A program made the position numbers and the translations under genes. A stretch of 64,000 bases of DNA. Origin: Notamacropus eugenii. Taxonomy: Eukaryota > Chordata > Mammalia > Diprotodontia > Macropodidae. The DNA is taken from contig NC_092872.1 in the NCBI RefSeq assembly GCF_028372415.1, positions 15,652,479-15,716,478 on the forward strand, in the 5' to 3' direction. This document shows positions 12,115 to 23,519 of this stretch, piece by piece; position 1 is the stretch's first letter; the number at the start of each line of letters is the position of its first letter. The notes below the pieces were generated by a model, which saw only the letters and a list, made by a program, of their open reading frames with translations, made no database searches and was not told the DNA's origin.

Positions 12115-12600
12115 GTGTTAAGAATTTGCTGTTATCACTCCCCCATTCTCACGAAAGAACTGTACTTGAAAAAAACCATGGCTGTTTGCCATAAATATTC
12201 TTCCATGCTGTAACTTTAGAATATCACTGACAAGTTGAAGGCTCCAAGACATTGCTGATAAGATCTAAGGCCTGTGAAAAGCCCCTGAATCCTGCTGACA
12301 ATGCATGGATGATTTGATGTATATCTCCCTTAGCCAATCACAGGGGGTCCCGCACTTCTGAAGATGACCAATCACAGACCTCTAACGTCTTTTACTGCCC
12401 TCGCAAGGTCTTTAAAAATCCCAGCTGATGAGCAGAGGGATCCTGGACTGTTGAGGAAGGTCTTAGATCCAGTTGCTTAGGGACTCCAGGTCTAATAAAC
12501 TGATTATGCTTGGAGCTCTGCCTCACTTGTATTTTGTTGCAGATTGGATTCTTGCTGCTTATAGCTGACTCTATTACAAGGGAGGATTTTTATTTTTCCT
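12115..12600 (+). mobile_element. Solo LTR fossil, ERV1-like
   Basis: The order fits a retroviral LTR: two CCAAT motifs near 12334 and 12370, a TATA-like 'ctttaaaaatccca' near 12410, a poly(A) signal 'ctaataaactgatt' near 12491, then a U5-like stretch. No internal retroviral genes lie beside it. The borders are approximate. It is an old, solo copy. ERV1 is a guess from the overall layout. Confidence 0.55.
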
Positions 12601-12664
12601 ACCAAGGGAAAAATATGGAGGGTAATCCCCACCCTACAAAAAGAAAAGAAAAAAAAGAGGACAC

Positions 12665-13172
12665 CTGCCTCCACTCTTTTTAAAAAAATATATTTTATTT
12701 TTCCCCAATTACATGTTAAAACAATTTTTTACATTTTTTTAAAAGTTTTGAGTTCCAAACTCTATCCCTCACTCCCTCCCCTCCCCTTTCCTGAGAGAGT
12801 AAGCAATCTGATATAGGTTATACATGTGCAATCCCATAAAACATTTCCATATTAGTCATTTTATATACAAGAAGATTTGAACAAAAGAGAAAAAGAAGAG
12901 AAAGAGAAAATAGAATGCTTCAATCTGTATTCAGACAGTATCAGTTTTTCTCTGCAGGTGGACAGCATGTTTCATCACGAGGTCTTTGGGATTGTCTTGG
13001 ATCACTGTATTGATGAGAATAGTGAAGTCATTCAAAATTGGTGTTACTATGTACAACTTTCTCCTGGTTCTGCTCACTTCATTTTGCATCAGTTTATGTA
13101 AGTCTTTCCAGGGTTTTTTCTGCCCCCACTCTTCAGAGTTGTGAATAGGGCTCACAAATAAGGAACATTGCA
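12665..13172 (-). mobile_element. Marsupial L1, 3' end, antisense
   Basis: Begins on the plus strand with a T-rich run (the inverted A tail), then 'caatctgatataggttatac' near 12805, 'catgtttcatcacgaggtct' near 12966 and 'tctcctggttctgctcactt' near 13061. The same order recurs at 40.7-41.7 kb and 53.8-54.4 kb. It is the 5'-truncated L1 3' UTR and lacks ORF2 motifs. Confidence 0.75.
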
Positions 13173-14045
13173 TGTTAGTTTTTTCCAGTGTTTGCTTTTT
13201 TTTTTTTACAATTTTGTTCTTTTTTCCCCTTTAAAAAATTTCATTTTTATAAAAGATATCTCTCTGGGAGAAAAAGGCATATGGGGAGAAATTTAGGTGA
13301 TGTAAAACTGAAGATTTATTTTAAAAGCATGTCAAGGACAGACATTGCTTTCCTTCTGTCATTGAATTCAGAGCAATTAGACTAATACTTGGCACACAGG
13401 AGGCACTTCATAAATTCTTTTTGATTCATTGTTTGGTGGTCTAGAGGAGAAGAATGAGGTCAGACATGGTGTGGCAGTTCATTTTGTTTTGTTGTCCTTT
13501 ATTTTAAGAAAAGGTTCAGATGGTATGGGAGGGTATGCGAAGATGAAAACAGTGTTCAAAAAGCACCAATAAAACATCTCTTAAAAGTGACATGGAAGTC
13601 AGTTGCAGAAGATGGACTGGTATGCATGAATTGCATTCTGGGGGCATGCCTACATCAATGAGATCCCGGTGAAGTCCATTGGGATACTGGAGAATGTGAA
13701 GTTTGAAAAATTACATTTCTTTCGGTCTACTTAAGGGCTTCTCAGGGACATATCTTTCACACATTCAAACAGGATTGCAGCATTATGCAGAAATCTGCAG
13801 TGAGTCATTTGGTTATTATTTTTATCCTAACTATTTGGAAAAAGATTCTAGTCCGGCTGAATCCATGTGCCAGTTCTCATCTATTTCTATTGTAATAACT
13901 TTCAAAGCAGAGATGCAAAAGGGACAAGGATTACAGTGCTAGCTAACTCTGGTATACTTCACCCACCTTCTTCAATGTCTATCTTAGATTTCACACTGAG
14001 GGACTCTCAAAATGGCCCAGGGAACCCATGGAGGCAACAGCTCAC
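13173..14045. other. No gene; small L2 tail at about 13375-13430
   Basis: 'acttggcacacaggaggcac' near 13388 is an L2 3' end. The rest is unassigned, and small frames at 13188-13385 and 13703-14148 look like chance. Confidence 0.45.
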
Positions 14046-14049
14046 ATTT

Positions 14050-14215
14050 TGTCCCTTTGTGATTTTTCAGGTTTGTATGCAGCCATTATCTCCCCTAATG
14101 ACCTGTGAGGTGGGAGAGGACAAGGATTATTCCCATTCTGTAAATTAGGAAACTGAGGCTCCAAAGGGTGACAATGAAAAGCTATCAGTCAAGTCTCAAA
14201 CCCAGTCTGTCTCCA
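14050..14215 (-). mobile_element. MIR SINE, antisense
   Basis: 'taaattaggaaactgaggct' near 14141 and the following 'ctcaaacccagtctgtctcc' fit a reverse MIR. Confidence 0.55.
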
Positions 14216-14329
14216 AAGGCTTGTTTTCTTTTCATTAAGAAGTGCTTCCTGAGAGTCACCTATAAACCAATATCTTACTACATTAATGTTTATAATGCAA
14301 AATTCTTTTAATTCCTGGCAACAATTACT

Positions 14330-14440
14330 TTGCAATCCAAATGAACATAAGTTCTTTGAGGACATTTTTGTCTTTGTATTTCTAGTGTCTCACATAGTGC
14401 TTGACACATAGGAACTTAATAAACGCTTGCTTGCTCCCTC
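14330..14440 (+). mobile_element. L2 LINE 3' end
   Basis: 'gttctttgaggacatttttg', 'catagtgcttgacacatagg' and 'aacttaataaacgcttgctt' are a clear forward L2 terminus. Confidence 0.7.
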
Positions 14441-14569
14441 CTCTATATCTCATCAGAAACATCGCCATTCCCATTGGTACTAAGATTTTGTTTATTTATA
14501 ATAACTCATCTTCATAGCATTTTAAGTTTTGCAAAGTATCCAGTGGGCCTTCTTTTCTCTATATACATT

Positions 14570-14931
14570 AATAGTGACTTCATCCACTCTCATGATTCCA
14601 ACTATCCACCTGAATGTCCTGTGAATTTCAATGAGTCCAAATACAATTGATCATCTTCTTCTTTAACGAATTTCCTTCTTTCAAATTTAGATATTTCTGT
14701 TAGAGACACCACTATCTTGGAGTTATATGTGATTTTTCCTTTCTCCCTCATACCCACATCCAATCAATGGCTAAGCCTTGTCAGTTCTACCTCTAGGATA
14801 TCTTTTGTACTTGCCTATTCTTTCTGCTTTCACATGAGGAAAAAACTCCTTGTTCAGGACCTTATCACTTTTCATCTGGACTGCTGTAGAACTCCACTGG
14901 TCCAATTGCCTCTAGCCTCTCCCCCTTCTGG
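14570..14931 (+). mobile_element. L2 LINE, left part of a split copy
   Basis: Matches the end of the L2 ORF: 'tcagttctacctctaggata' near 14780, then 'ctggactgctgtagaactcc' and 'attgcctctagcctctcccc'. It resumes at 15282 after an insertion. Confidence 0.7.
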
Positions 14932-15281
14932 TGGGGGCAATTTCTTCACTTCCACCTCCCATTTCCACTCCAGTTAAGCTTGTTTTTCCTTAAAAGGTAT
15001 TGAAACTATCATTGATTGGAACAAGAGACTAAAGCTTGGACCGCTGATGCAGGTTCCTGGTCATATGAGCACCAAAAAGTCCAAACTGCTAGAGCCCTTT
15101 TATGAGGAATAAGAAGCTGCGCACAACTGAATCAGAGCTTCTGGTTGTGCATTTTTCCCCTACTATGGCTAAGTAAACCTCCACTTGTTAACTGTTAGAT
15201 GGATTAGGAGTGTCTCATTTTATTCTAATTGCTCACCTAAACTACCACAGGATCAGCCTGGGTCAGGACCAGCCCATTACA
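14932..15281 (+). mobile_element. LTR-like insertion inside L2
   Basis: About 350 bp interrupt the L2 and have TG...CA-like ends. Near 15160-15200 a 'gctaagtaaacctccacttg' block looks like a poly(A)/R-U5 segment. No internal genes are seen. It is an old fossil LTR, placed mainly by its position within a continuous L2. Confidence 0.4.
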
Positions 15282-15928
15282 ACTGCATCCTTCCATTGCA
15301 GCTGTCAAAATCATCTTTTTAAGATATGGGTCTGAATATGTCATTCTTCTGTTCAAAAACACCCTGTGGGCCCCTATTCTCTCTAGGATAAAATGCAAAC
15401 TCTGCAGCCTGGCATTTAAGGCCTTCCACAAACTTGCTATAACCTGTCTTTCTAATCTTATTTCATGTTACTCCTCTCTATAGTTCTGCTAAACTGATCC
15501 TGTTAGCAGTTTCACGAACTCAGCACTCTGCTTTGCAAATGCCACTATAACCTCCATGCCCAGAGGGCACAAATTCATTACTTCTACCTCTGAGAATCCC
15601 TAGTTTTCAAGGTTCAATTCAGGTTTTACATCCTACGAAAAGCTTTTCATGATTCCCCCTCTCAAAATTTTATATATATATATATATAAGCTATACTTAT
15701 CTGTGTGTATACTATATGGCAACATATTAAATTTGAATTCACAAGGCTCACATCAAGTACTGATTATATGCTCATTTGTTGTATGTGCTGTACCCCGTTT
15801 TCTCCTTCCTAGTACTAAGATCCTTGAGAGCAGAGATTGTTGCTTTCTTTCTTTTCTTTTTCTACCTAGCACAATGTCAAGAACGTAGAGTAAGTATATG
15901 GCAAATGTTTGTTGAATTGAAGATTTTT
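15282..15928 (+). mobile_element. L2 LINE, right part with intact 3' terminus
   Basis: Continues the L2: 'gggcccctattctctctagg' near 15369, 'ggcatttaaggccttccaca' near 15412, then the terminus 'gatccttgagagcagagatt' and 'gtttgttgaattgaag'. A short (TA)n run lies at 15669-15688. Confidence 0.75.
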
Positions 15929-15934
15929 CCCTTG

Positions 15935-16090
15935 CAACAATCTTGTAAGATAGGAAGTACAAATATTATTATCGTTGCCATTTTGTAGATGAGGAAACAG
16001 AGGTTCATAGAGCTTAAGTGACTAGCCCGACAGACATCAGAGGCAACACCTGAAGCCAGATTTCCTGACCTCCCAGGCTCTTTCCAAAAG
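15935..16090 (-). mobile_element. MIR SINE, antisense
   Basis: 'gatgaggaaacagaggttca' near 15989 with 'ttaagtgactagcccgacag' after it is a reverse CORE. Confidence 0.65.
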
Positions 16091-17284
16091 GAGATGGGAG
16101 TATGTCATTAAGAGTTTTCTATCCAACTGAAATATTCCTTGGATCAAAAAAAAAAAAGTCTGAGACCCATTTATAGAGGATGAGGAAACAGCTCCAGTCT
16201 CCTCTTGTCACTATTTTTTTTTTTACCTCTTTCAGGTAGAAGTTATATTAGTATATATTGTGCTACTATGGATCAGAGTTTCAAAGTAAGATTACAGGCA
16301 CGTTTTCCTTTAGTGATCTCAACAGCTTTTCTCATACAGATATCTGCCTACGTCCTTAAGATTTATTCTATTTAGGCATGGGGCTGATTGTTGAGATGCT
16401 TATGCTAGATCTGCTGATACATCATACATACATTCATACATCATAACTTGCCAATCCTAAGTCAGCTACACACTGACTCCTCTGACTCTCTCCGTCCCAG
16501 TTCTTCCATCTGCTAGATGAAAGAGTCCTAACTCCACATGCTGTAGAGCTATATAATCTATTTATTTAAAAACTTGATTAAGTTCAAAATGCTATTCAAA
16601 ATTCAATGGCCTAGATGAACCATAGGTCCCTTCTTAAAAACAGTTGAATAATCAGCCTTCAGCCTCTGAAAGAAACAATGAATACAGGGGAATTTAGGGC
16701 AACATGGGAAGTACAAACTAAACCAGAATGAAGAGAGGAAACACGACAATAGACAATATCAGAAGTCATCATAATTATCGCTAAATGCAATGACCAGTTT
16801 TGACTCCCTGGTATTGACGTACACTTTCGTTCTCTTGGTGGAAAAGTAGAAGATGACAGGTACAGAATATTGCATGTGCAGTTAGAATGACATTGCTGTT
16901 TTGTTGTTTGGCTTTGCTTGACTATTTTTCCTTGTTACAGGGAAGTTTTTAGCATGGGGAAGGGGCAGGTGACAGAGGTATATGGGGAGACAGATGGCTG
17001 TGGTGTAAAAGTACAAAAGACATCAACAAAATATTTTTTAAAATCAGGAAGATCTCTGCTCTCAAGGAATTCAGAATGTAGCAGAGGGAAGTGATAGCAA
17101 TATAAATAACTGTAAAGATTTCCATCCAAAATATTATTTCAGGGGTGTAGGGATGAAAAATACCCTCTACCAAAGTAGGACTTCTATTTCTTTTCAAGTT
17201 CAATGCAGGAAGTTGTTATGAGAGGTGAAGTGATGAAACCTGTAAGCATTTAAGAAAAAAATCTGCTGGAATACTAATGTAGCA
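16091..17284. other. No gene; short L2-like antisense piece near 17040-17110
   Basis: 'ctctgctctcaaggaattca' near 17053 resembles the reverse L2 3' end. The remainder is unassigned, and the minus-strand frames at 16935-17203 show no domain. Confidence 0.4.
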
Positions 17285-18020
17285 AGAATTAGGTTTTCCC
17301 TGGTCTAAATATCACACTAGAGCAGTCAAGCCTAGCTACTGACAAAAATGCATAAGAGCAGATATGCAAGACAGGTGGTGGGAGAACAATGACCTGGCTT
17401 TTTTTGTCCTGGCTAAAATTCACTTGCTCTTAGCCAGGGAATACCTTGAGAACATAAGAGTATCAGAACCTTAAGGCAGATAATTAACCACATCAAAAAA
17501 TTTTGACTCCTGACTAGCTCCGCAATCCAAAAGAAAAGATTTACCTTAGCCTATGAGAAGTGTGCTTTCTTTTGGCTGGGTATGGAGCCTATGATGAAAG
17601 AGCTTATCATTCTGCTTTCATTAAAGAGTTCTTGCCACTATATCCTAACAGACTAAAGCCAAGACAGCTTTAGCCTTTGAATGGATGGGCTCAGAAGAGC
17701 ACCTCATCAGTGGAGATCATGAGGATTGATGTCTTGAAGAAGATATCAAGGGTCCTGCAGAGTTAAAGATCCAGTTGCCCTTCCACACGATTCCCACATG
17801 TGGGCCTCTCATGAGGATCCCTGGGCATGGTCACTTCCCCTAAGAATGTTTTATTAGTAGGACAAGGTACCTTGCCTTTTTGGAAGGAATATTCTATCAT
17901 AAATTTTCTTGGAGTGCTATTGCATTAAGTGCCTTTGCTCTGAGCTAACTGTCTTCTAGCTGACTTGGGAAAATTAAATGGACTGGTAAGAGCTTGTGAC
18001 CTATTGTTTTTAATGGATAT
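17285..18020 (+). other. Unassigned, possibly an old ERVL-type LTR
   Basis: The end of this block ('tgagctaactgtcttctagc' near 17941) has the flavour of an ERVL/MaLR LTR terminus, but I see no firm TATA and poly(A) pair, and the borders are not defined. Confidence 0.25.
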
Positions 18021-19010
18021 GGGCCCATAAGAGTATCTTGAACAGATCCACTAAATAACTAAAACTAATAACTGTAACGTTGTTATAATTATTTATATTA
18101 CATGATAATATATTGTGAAAATGATTATCATAACATCATTATCTAATTAGTGCCTATTCCTTTGATTGCCTTTTAAAAAATTCACACAAAAGTTGTAAAA
18201 TAGAAGCAATTCAATCATTAGAAATTGGTTTTTTGATGGGCCAACAAACAAGGCAAATCTGATTGCTATAAAAGGCAAAACAAAATAAAACAAAAACACC
18301 TCTAAGCCTAGACAGATTTTTGATTTTTGGTTTAGGCTTGTGACTAGCATGGGTATCTCCTGGTATGGAAACGCCACTTCATAGATGCAGGTTGGTTTAG
18401 GAATCTGTGACCTGTACCCAGGTCCTGTTGATTTCAAGGCTAGTCTTCAATCCACTATGCCATGCTGCCTCTCTTAAGCAGAAGTTGCTTTAGCTAAAAA
18501 GCAATTGAGCAGCTCTTGATCTGTACCCAGATGATGGCAACAGCCAACCGTATTTTGAAGACCACTGTCTAACTCTATCCAATGTGTTATAATGAGTTGT
18601 ACACATACCAAAAACTTGGCCAAATAGTCATTTGATATACTACATATAACTTTTGTTGCCATCATAAAATCAACTGACTTTCTCAGAAAAACATTTTCCA
18701 CCCAGCAGAAATCTGACATCTTTCTTATGTTATTGGTAAAAGGAAACTCAATATGGAGCAGAAAATATATTATTAGTACATTGTGAAAGATATGAAATAC
18801 AAAAACCCAAGGAGTCACTGTTACGTGCATATTAGCTGAGCTGTTCTTTGAAGGTGAAATCCCACACCATTCACAGATGACAAAATTCCTTCTTTTATTT
18901 GGAATGGAGTTTTTTTTTGTTATAAGGTATCAAGGATCTCTAATCTTGGCCAGGTCTGATGCTCAATAAGAATGTGTATGGATGTGTGCATGTGCATGTA
19001 TAATTAATGA
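18021..19010. other. Downstream flank of PGAP4; MIR-like piece at 18330-18475
   Basis: A+T-rich. A reverse MIR-like unit ends in 'ccactatgccatgctgcctc' near 18451. A minus-strand AATAAA (plus 'tttatt', about 18894-18899) could be a distal poly(A) signal for PGAP4. The 118-residue minus frame at 18474-18830 has no recognisable domain. Confidence 0.35.
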
Positions 19011-19011
19011 C

Positions 19012-19262
19012 AATTTGTGACAAAATGCAGTTACAAAGAGGCAAATTTAAGCTTAATGTAAGGAAAAACTTCCTAGCCTTCAGAGCTATGAAAAAGTAGA
19101 CTGAGTTGCATTGGAATCTGGTACATTTTCTTTTCATTGCAATTTTCAGGCAGACGGGATGATCACTCGTCAGGTATATGGCAACAGGGATTTTGTTCAG
19201 TTACAGATTAGACTAGAACAGACAGGATCTGAGGGCCCTTCCAACTCTAAGATTTTGTGCTC
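19012..19262 (+). mobile_element. L3/CR1 LINE 3' end
   Basis: 'aaggaaaaacttcctagcct' near 19060, 'ctagaacagacaggatctga' and 'gggcccttccaactctaaga' near 19232 form the forward L3 terminus. It lies downstream of the PGAP4 stop and may sit inside the 3' UTR. Confidence 0.7.
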
Positions 19263-19782
19263 TCTGTTTTATCTTTGTGGTCCTCTCAATGCCTAGCAAA
19301 AATGCCTTGCACACAGTAGGATCAACGAACAAATGTGGATGATACATGTACAATTTTGCCTTCAGTTCCCCTATGAACTCTCATAGAGGTGGAAAGCATC
19401 CAAACATACAACAGAAGAAAGGAAATAGGCAGTCCATCATAACACTAGAAGCCTCAATCACTGTTGGCAAGGCAAATGAATCCCAATTATGGTGCTCCAG
19501 GCTAGAAAGAAATGAAAGCCATTCAAAATTGGAGAGTTTAGATGGGTTATGCCTTCAGACTTATTGGAGAGGAGGGGTATGGAGAAGAAAGGGTTGACCA
19601 CCCTAGAACCTTAAAGTTGCAAGCTTTTAGACCCTTGGCCAATGTACCCCAAACTCCCGCAGATATAATCTACCGTCTCCTTTCTGTGTGTAGTCTGTCT
19701 TTGTGAATGTTTTACCAGGATCTTATTAGATCTAAACCCCAGCCTATTATTTCACTGAAAATTTTCCCAAAGCCGTACCTAT

Positions 19783-20221
19783 TTTAATCTTGGGTGTTCC
19801 CTCTTTTTTGTGTGGAAAGTTACTAAGTGCATGAGTAAGAGAGAGAGAGAGAGAAAGAGAGAGTGTGTGTGTCTGTGTGTGTGTGTTTGTAAGAGATTTA
19901 CTGGGTCTGATCTAAGAAGTTTTAATGTCAAAATCAAAATATCCAGAATTCGTAAGACATTTATGGATAAGACACACATCTAGTTCTGGTGCAGAATATG
20001 GAAGAAACTTGATGTTCAAGTGGTATCCTGCCTGCTACTACTCTGCAGGTTAGGAATTGTTAAGGCACTTAACCCCTAGGCCCCTCACTTCCCCAACGAA
20101 CATTTCTCTACCCAACGCAAAACAAACCAAAAAGAAGGTAAGTGAATCCAAAATACATGACTAAGTGTATCCATCCCTAAGAAGTGGCTCTGACAATATC
20201 CAGAAAGGCTTTTCTAGAATT
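19783..20221 (-). other. PGAP4: Probable PGAP4 3' UTR, proximal part
   Basis: Follows the PGAP4 stop on the minus strand. Only variant poly(A) hexamers (minus ATTAAA at 19783-19788 and near 19921) occur nearby, so the real 3' end is uncertain. A (GA)n(GT)n microsatellite lies at about 19834-19890 within it. Confidence 0.3.
19834..19890. repeat. (GA)n(GT)n microsatellite
   Basis: A run of GA dinucleotides passes directly into GT dinucleotides with few interruptions. Confidence 0.85.
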
Positions 20222-21409
20222 TTATAACAATTTGGGCTTATAGTTAAACCGGAGGCTAGAGAAGAGTCCAACATGCCTCACTAGGTTAGGCTCTACCACA
20301 TAGGCCCTCTCATTCTTGTCCTGTAGAAATGAGTAGAGGGCCATGTCCTTGGCAAAGCCATTGCGGCAGGATATCTCAGTGAGATAGCTCACCGTCCTCT
20401 GGGCTGAGGAGGCAGGGAAAAGCATGGCAGGAGTGCAGCACTGTGTAGTAGGGACCACGTTGTAGAGAGCAGGGGCCAGCCGCCGAAGCTCCAGCAAGTA
20501 ATGCCGGCCCACCAGTTCTGCCAGCCCCATGCTGTACAAGGAGAAGAAAAGAACAATGCGACAGCTCAGTCTTGGGAGGTTGGCAATCTTGATGTAGGCC
20601 CAGCCGAGCAAGGGCCCCGAGAACATCCCCACACCAAACCATTCCAGAATCCTCATGGGCTCTGGGTTGAAGTAGCGCTGGAGTCTCTCAGGGTGATAAA
20701 GCTTCAAGTAAAGGGCATTTCTCAGATGTGGCTCAGACAATCTAGTTTCCAACAGGTGCCGTAAGACATTAAAGATCTGTTCTTCAGGAATGGCGTCATC
20801 TTCCACCATCAGGATGTATTCTGGGTTGTAACTCTGCAGGGATTTCTCCAGGCAATAGGCATAGTCCTGTTTCTCTTTTTCAAATGTATTCCTGAAGACC
20901 GTTCTGCTAACGTTCACCCCCTTGGTGCCTGCAAATCGGCTGGTCACAGGCATAAAACTGGCCAGCAGCTTGGCATCCTGGTGTCTGGAGCTCCCATCCA
21001 CATCACACAAGAAGAGCTGATAACTCAGGCATGGCTGACCACACTGATGAAGTAGGCGATGGAACCGAGACGCCACCTGTAAGACATAGTGGAACTCAGG
21101 CTGTCGGTATACTGTGATGATGGTAATCAAGAGCCAAGGCCGTGAGGGGACCTGCCCACCTTTGGGCAGGGTGGTGTTGAGGGCCTGAAGCTTCTTAAAG
21201 TAGTGGAATGCAGCCTCGCCCTCCTTCAAGCTCTGCTCCAGAAACTCCTCGCTCATCTGGTTCAGGTGCCAGTGGCGTGCATAGAAATAGGAGTGGAGGA
21301 GGTGGTGGCAGGTCAGAGGGGCCAAGATGCCAAACGTTATGATGGTCAAGAAGAAGAAATGGAGAGCAGGGCTGGACCAGGACAGCAGCCGCAGCTTAAG
21401 GAAAAGCAT
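20222..21409 (-). CDS. PGAP4: PGAP4 (TMEM246), GPI-GalNAc transferase
   Basis: Complete 395-residue frame closely matching vertebrate PGAP4, which adds the N-acetylgalactosamine side chain to the GPI anchor in the Golgi (known for the family). Visible: a transmembrane segment at residues 15-32, the metal-binding acidic motif 'VEDDAIPEE' at 202-210, and two close transmembrane segments at about 256-275 and 283-300 that split the GT-A-like domain. It also has the 'RHWHLNQMS' and 'LYLKLYHPERLQ' blocks. Possible N-glycosylation sites are N78 (NTT) and N166 (NVS). The start aligns with the second Met of the human protein as I recall it; upstream in-frame codons reach a stop with no other ATG, so the protein is slightly shorter. 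The whole coding region is in one exon, as in other mammals. Confidence 0.95.
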   Translation of the reverse strand: MLFLKLRLLSWSSPALHFFFLTIITFGILAPLTCHHLLHSYFYARHWHLNQMSEEFLEQSLKEGEAAFHYFKKLQALNTTLPKGGQVPSRPWLLITIITVYRQPEFHYVLQVASRFHRLLHQCGQPCLSYQLFLCDVDGSSRHQDAKLLASFMPVTSRFAGTKGVNVSRTVFRNTFEKEKQDYAYCLEKSLQSYNPEYILMVEDDAIPEEQIFNVLRHLLETRLSEPHLRNALYLKLYHPERLQRYFNPEPMRILEWFGVGMFSGPLLGWAYIKIANLPRLSCRIVLFFSLYSMGLAELVGRHYLLELRRLAPALYNVVPTTQCCTPAMLFPASSAQRTVSYLTEISCRNGFAKDMALYSFLQDKNERAYVVEPNLVRHVGLFSSLRFNYKPKLL

Positions 21410-21500
21410 CGTGGAAGAAGGAGTGGCTGCTCTGATTCAGGCACGTTTCTGGTGCTTCTGGTCCCAGAGGCATCTGATTATGGAAAAGAGGTCATCATCC
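21410..21500 (-). other. PGAP4: PGAP4 coding exon 5' UTR with splice acceptor
   Basis: On the minus strand 'taccttttttctttag' ends opposite plus 21501, giving a strong acceptor (pyrimidine tract plus AG). The exon therefore starts at 21500, with 91 nt of 5' UTR before the ATG. One or more non-coding exons must lie to the right. Confidence 0.75.
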
Positions 21501-22113
21501 CTAAAGAAAAAAGGTAGAGAATGGCAAAATAAGGTCAAAAAGTAACAGGCCTTTAAGAAAAGTATGGATGAAACTCAGAACACACCATTTTATACAAAGG
21601 AAGGGAATTTCAGCCCAAATGTGAAGTTGGGTGGTTACCACTCTTTAGTATGTGGAAGGCTATAACTTAAGTGAGTACATGATTAAATTGGGAGTACATT
21701 ACTACATAAGAATAATTCAGCTCTGCCAAACAGGGTGGTATGGGGGTGGCGAGGAGAGGAAAAGATGGCTGCAGAAGGAAACAGAAGAAAGATATGATGC
21801 TATGGGCCAGAACTTCACCAGAAATGGAAAACAAGACCATCTGCACTAACGTAATATTTCTTTAATCAGCCGCGGTATTTGCTGCAACTTTACAGGATGG
21901 AAAAATCTACCACTAAGATTGTAGTTGTCATTAGGAAACTATGGAAGAGTTTTCACTTGGGTCAGTTTGGTTTCTCACCGAAGGGTGAGGATGACTTCCA
22001 GTCAATCCCAAGACTTAAGCCACTGTATGGAGAATCATGTGCTCTGGCAAAGTGTAGGGACCATGCTTCCTTCTGAGACAGGAAATCTGATTTTCTTTGC
22101 CTTTTTCTTCTTA
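21501..22113. other. PGAP4 intron, nothing recognised
   Basis: Unique-looking intronic sequence. Small plus-strand frames show no domain. Confidence 0.5.
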
Positions 22114-22428
22114 CAGTTATCCCTTCCATATCATGGGGCTTAGGGTTGCAGCGCCCGCCTATCTGGAAAATCTGTATAAAATTTTTTGGCCCTTCCTTCA
22201 TTCCAGACAAGACATCTGAATTTTTTTTCTTTTATGGGATGTTTACAGCACCTTATTGTAAAATTTGGGTTAGGTATTTGTTCTTAGGCTCTGTGTCATC
22301 TGCTCGTCTCTGTGTGTCATCTGTAACTTTTTGCAAAACTCCCCCAAAATTTCCATTTAATTTCTTATGCCAACCCGCCACATATCAAAATCACTATGGA
22401 AAAAGTCACGATATGGCAGGGATAACTG
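22114..22428. mobile_element. Pogo/Tigger-like non-autonomous DNA transposon (MITE)
   Basis: A 315-bp element with terminal inverted repeats: left 'cagttatcccttccatatc', right its near-complement 'gatatggcagggataactg'. It is flanked on both sides by TA (22112-22113 and 22429-22430), the target duplication of Tc1/mariner and pogo elements. It has no transposase frame. Its ends resemble those of the element at 32008-32589. Confidence 0.8.
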
Positions 22429-22430
22429 TA

Positions 22431-23515
22431 CTGTCTTTGGGTAAGGAATGGCAATTCCAAGCCCCAAGACAGGTCCTTGTTAAGTACTAAGCATGCAGTA
22501 CCTCTGATAAACTGCAAAATGCTTTTATTTGCAAAACTCTCTACATGGGGTCAATTATGATTTCTAGCTGCACAAGTTATTGCTATTGTAGAATATCTGC
22601 ACCACATTGATCTTTGAAATTCGTTCCTCTATGGCACTAGAAAAACAAGCGGGAGGATAAATCTTATGCCTTCCTGGGACCCCAGACATCATCACTCCAG
22701 TTTGAAGATAGGGATAATGAACTGCAAAATGTAATCCAGCTAATTTATAGGAAAAGAAAAATTTAAATCTGAAGAGATGTGAGAAGGAAAATGTAATACC
22801 AGGCCCGGCTAATAAGGGCACCAACTTGATAATACAGACTCTGCAGGAATCATGGATTCTAGTGTCTCCTAAAACAATGAGGAGAAACATGAGAAGACTT
22901 ACATAAGCTGAAACAGAGGGCAGTGGGTAAAACCAGAACAAATTATTCGATGACTGCAAAATACAAAGAAAACAGTAAACAAAAGGAAGTTGAATTCAGG
23001 TTATTTGTAATGACAAATATCATTCCTAGAGAACAGATGATGAAATGTATCTTCCTTTTTTTTCAATAGAGAGGTGAGAGACTACAGATGTGGAATACAA
23101 TATAGGGTGTCAGACACAGTCATTGTGTCAGCTGATTTGTCTTAAATATTTTTATTATATTTAAGGCAAGCTAAGCGTCTTTAAGGAGGAATGACTATAT
23201 TTATAAAAAAAAATTTAAAGAAAAAATTTTAAGAGAATAAAAATGAAACACAGAAGCCTCACCTCAAGCAAGTAATTCAGTCACCTTCTCCTTCATGCTC
23301 TTTAGATACGAAACAGAATGTGATCTGTCCCCAATCACTTACACAAGAAATTCAGAACATGAGATATATAAACTCTGAATTTGGTTAGAACAAAGGTGGT
23401 ATTGCTAAGCAGAGGTAAGCACAAAGACTATACTTGTTATTTCACTGGTATAGGGAACTCTAAGGGGAGGAAACACCCTTTAGTAACAGAGGTTGGAATA
23501 TTCCATAATTTTAAA
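22431..23515. other. PGAP4 intron, nothing recognised
   Basis: A+T-rich. The 131-residue minus frame at 22564-22959 has no known domain. No CpG cluster is seen. Confidence 0.45.
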
Positions 23516-23519
23516 TTTT

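Noticed and set aside
18474-18830. 118-residue minus-strand frame next to PGAP4
   Set aside because: No domain, hydrophobic low-complexity composition, and A+T-rich flank. It is likely chance.
1-20000. ALDOB exons, expected to the left of PGAP4 by synteny with human
   Set aside because: No aldolase N-terminal coding exon was seen on the minus strand. The gene probably lies beyond the left edge.
22564-22959. 131-residue minus-strand frame in the PGAP4 intron
   Set aside because: No recognisable family, and no splice or promoter signals. I cannot separate it from chance.
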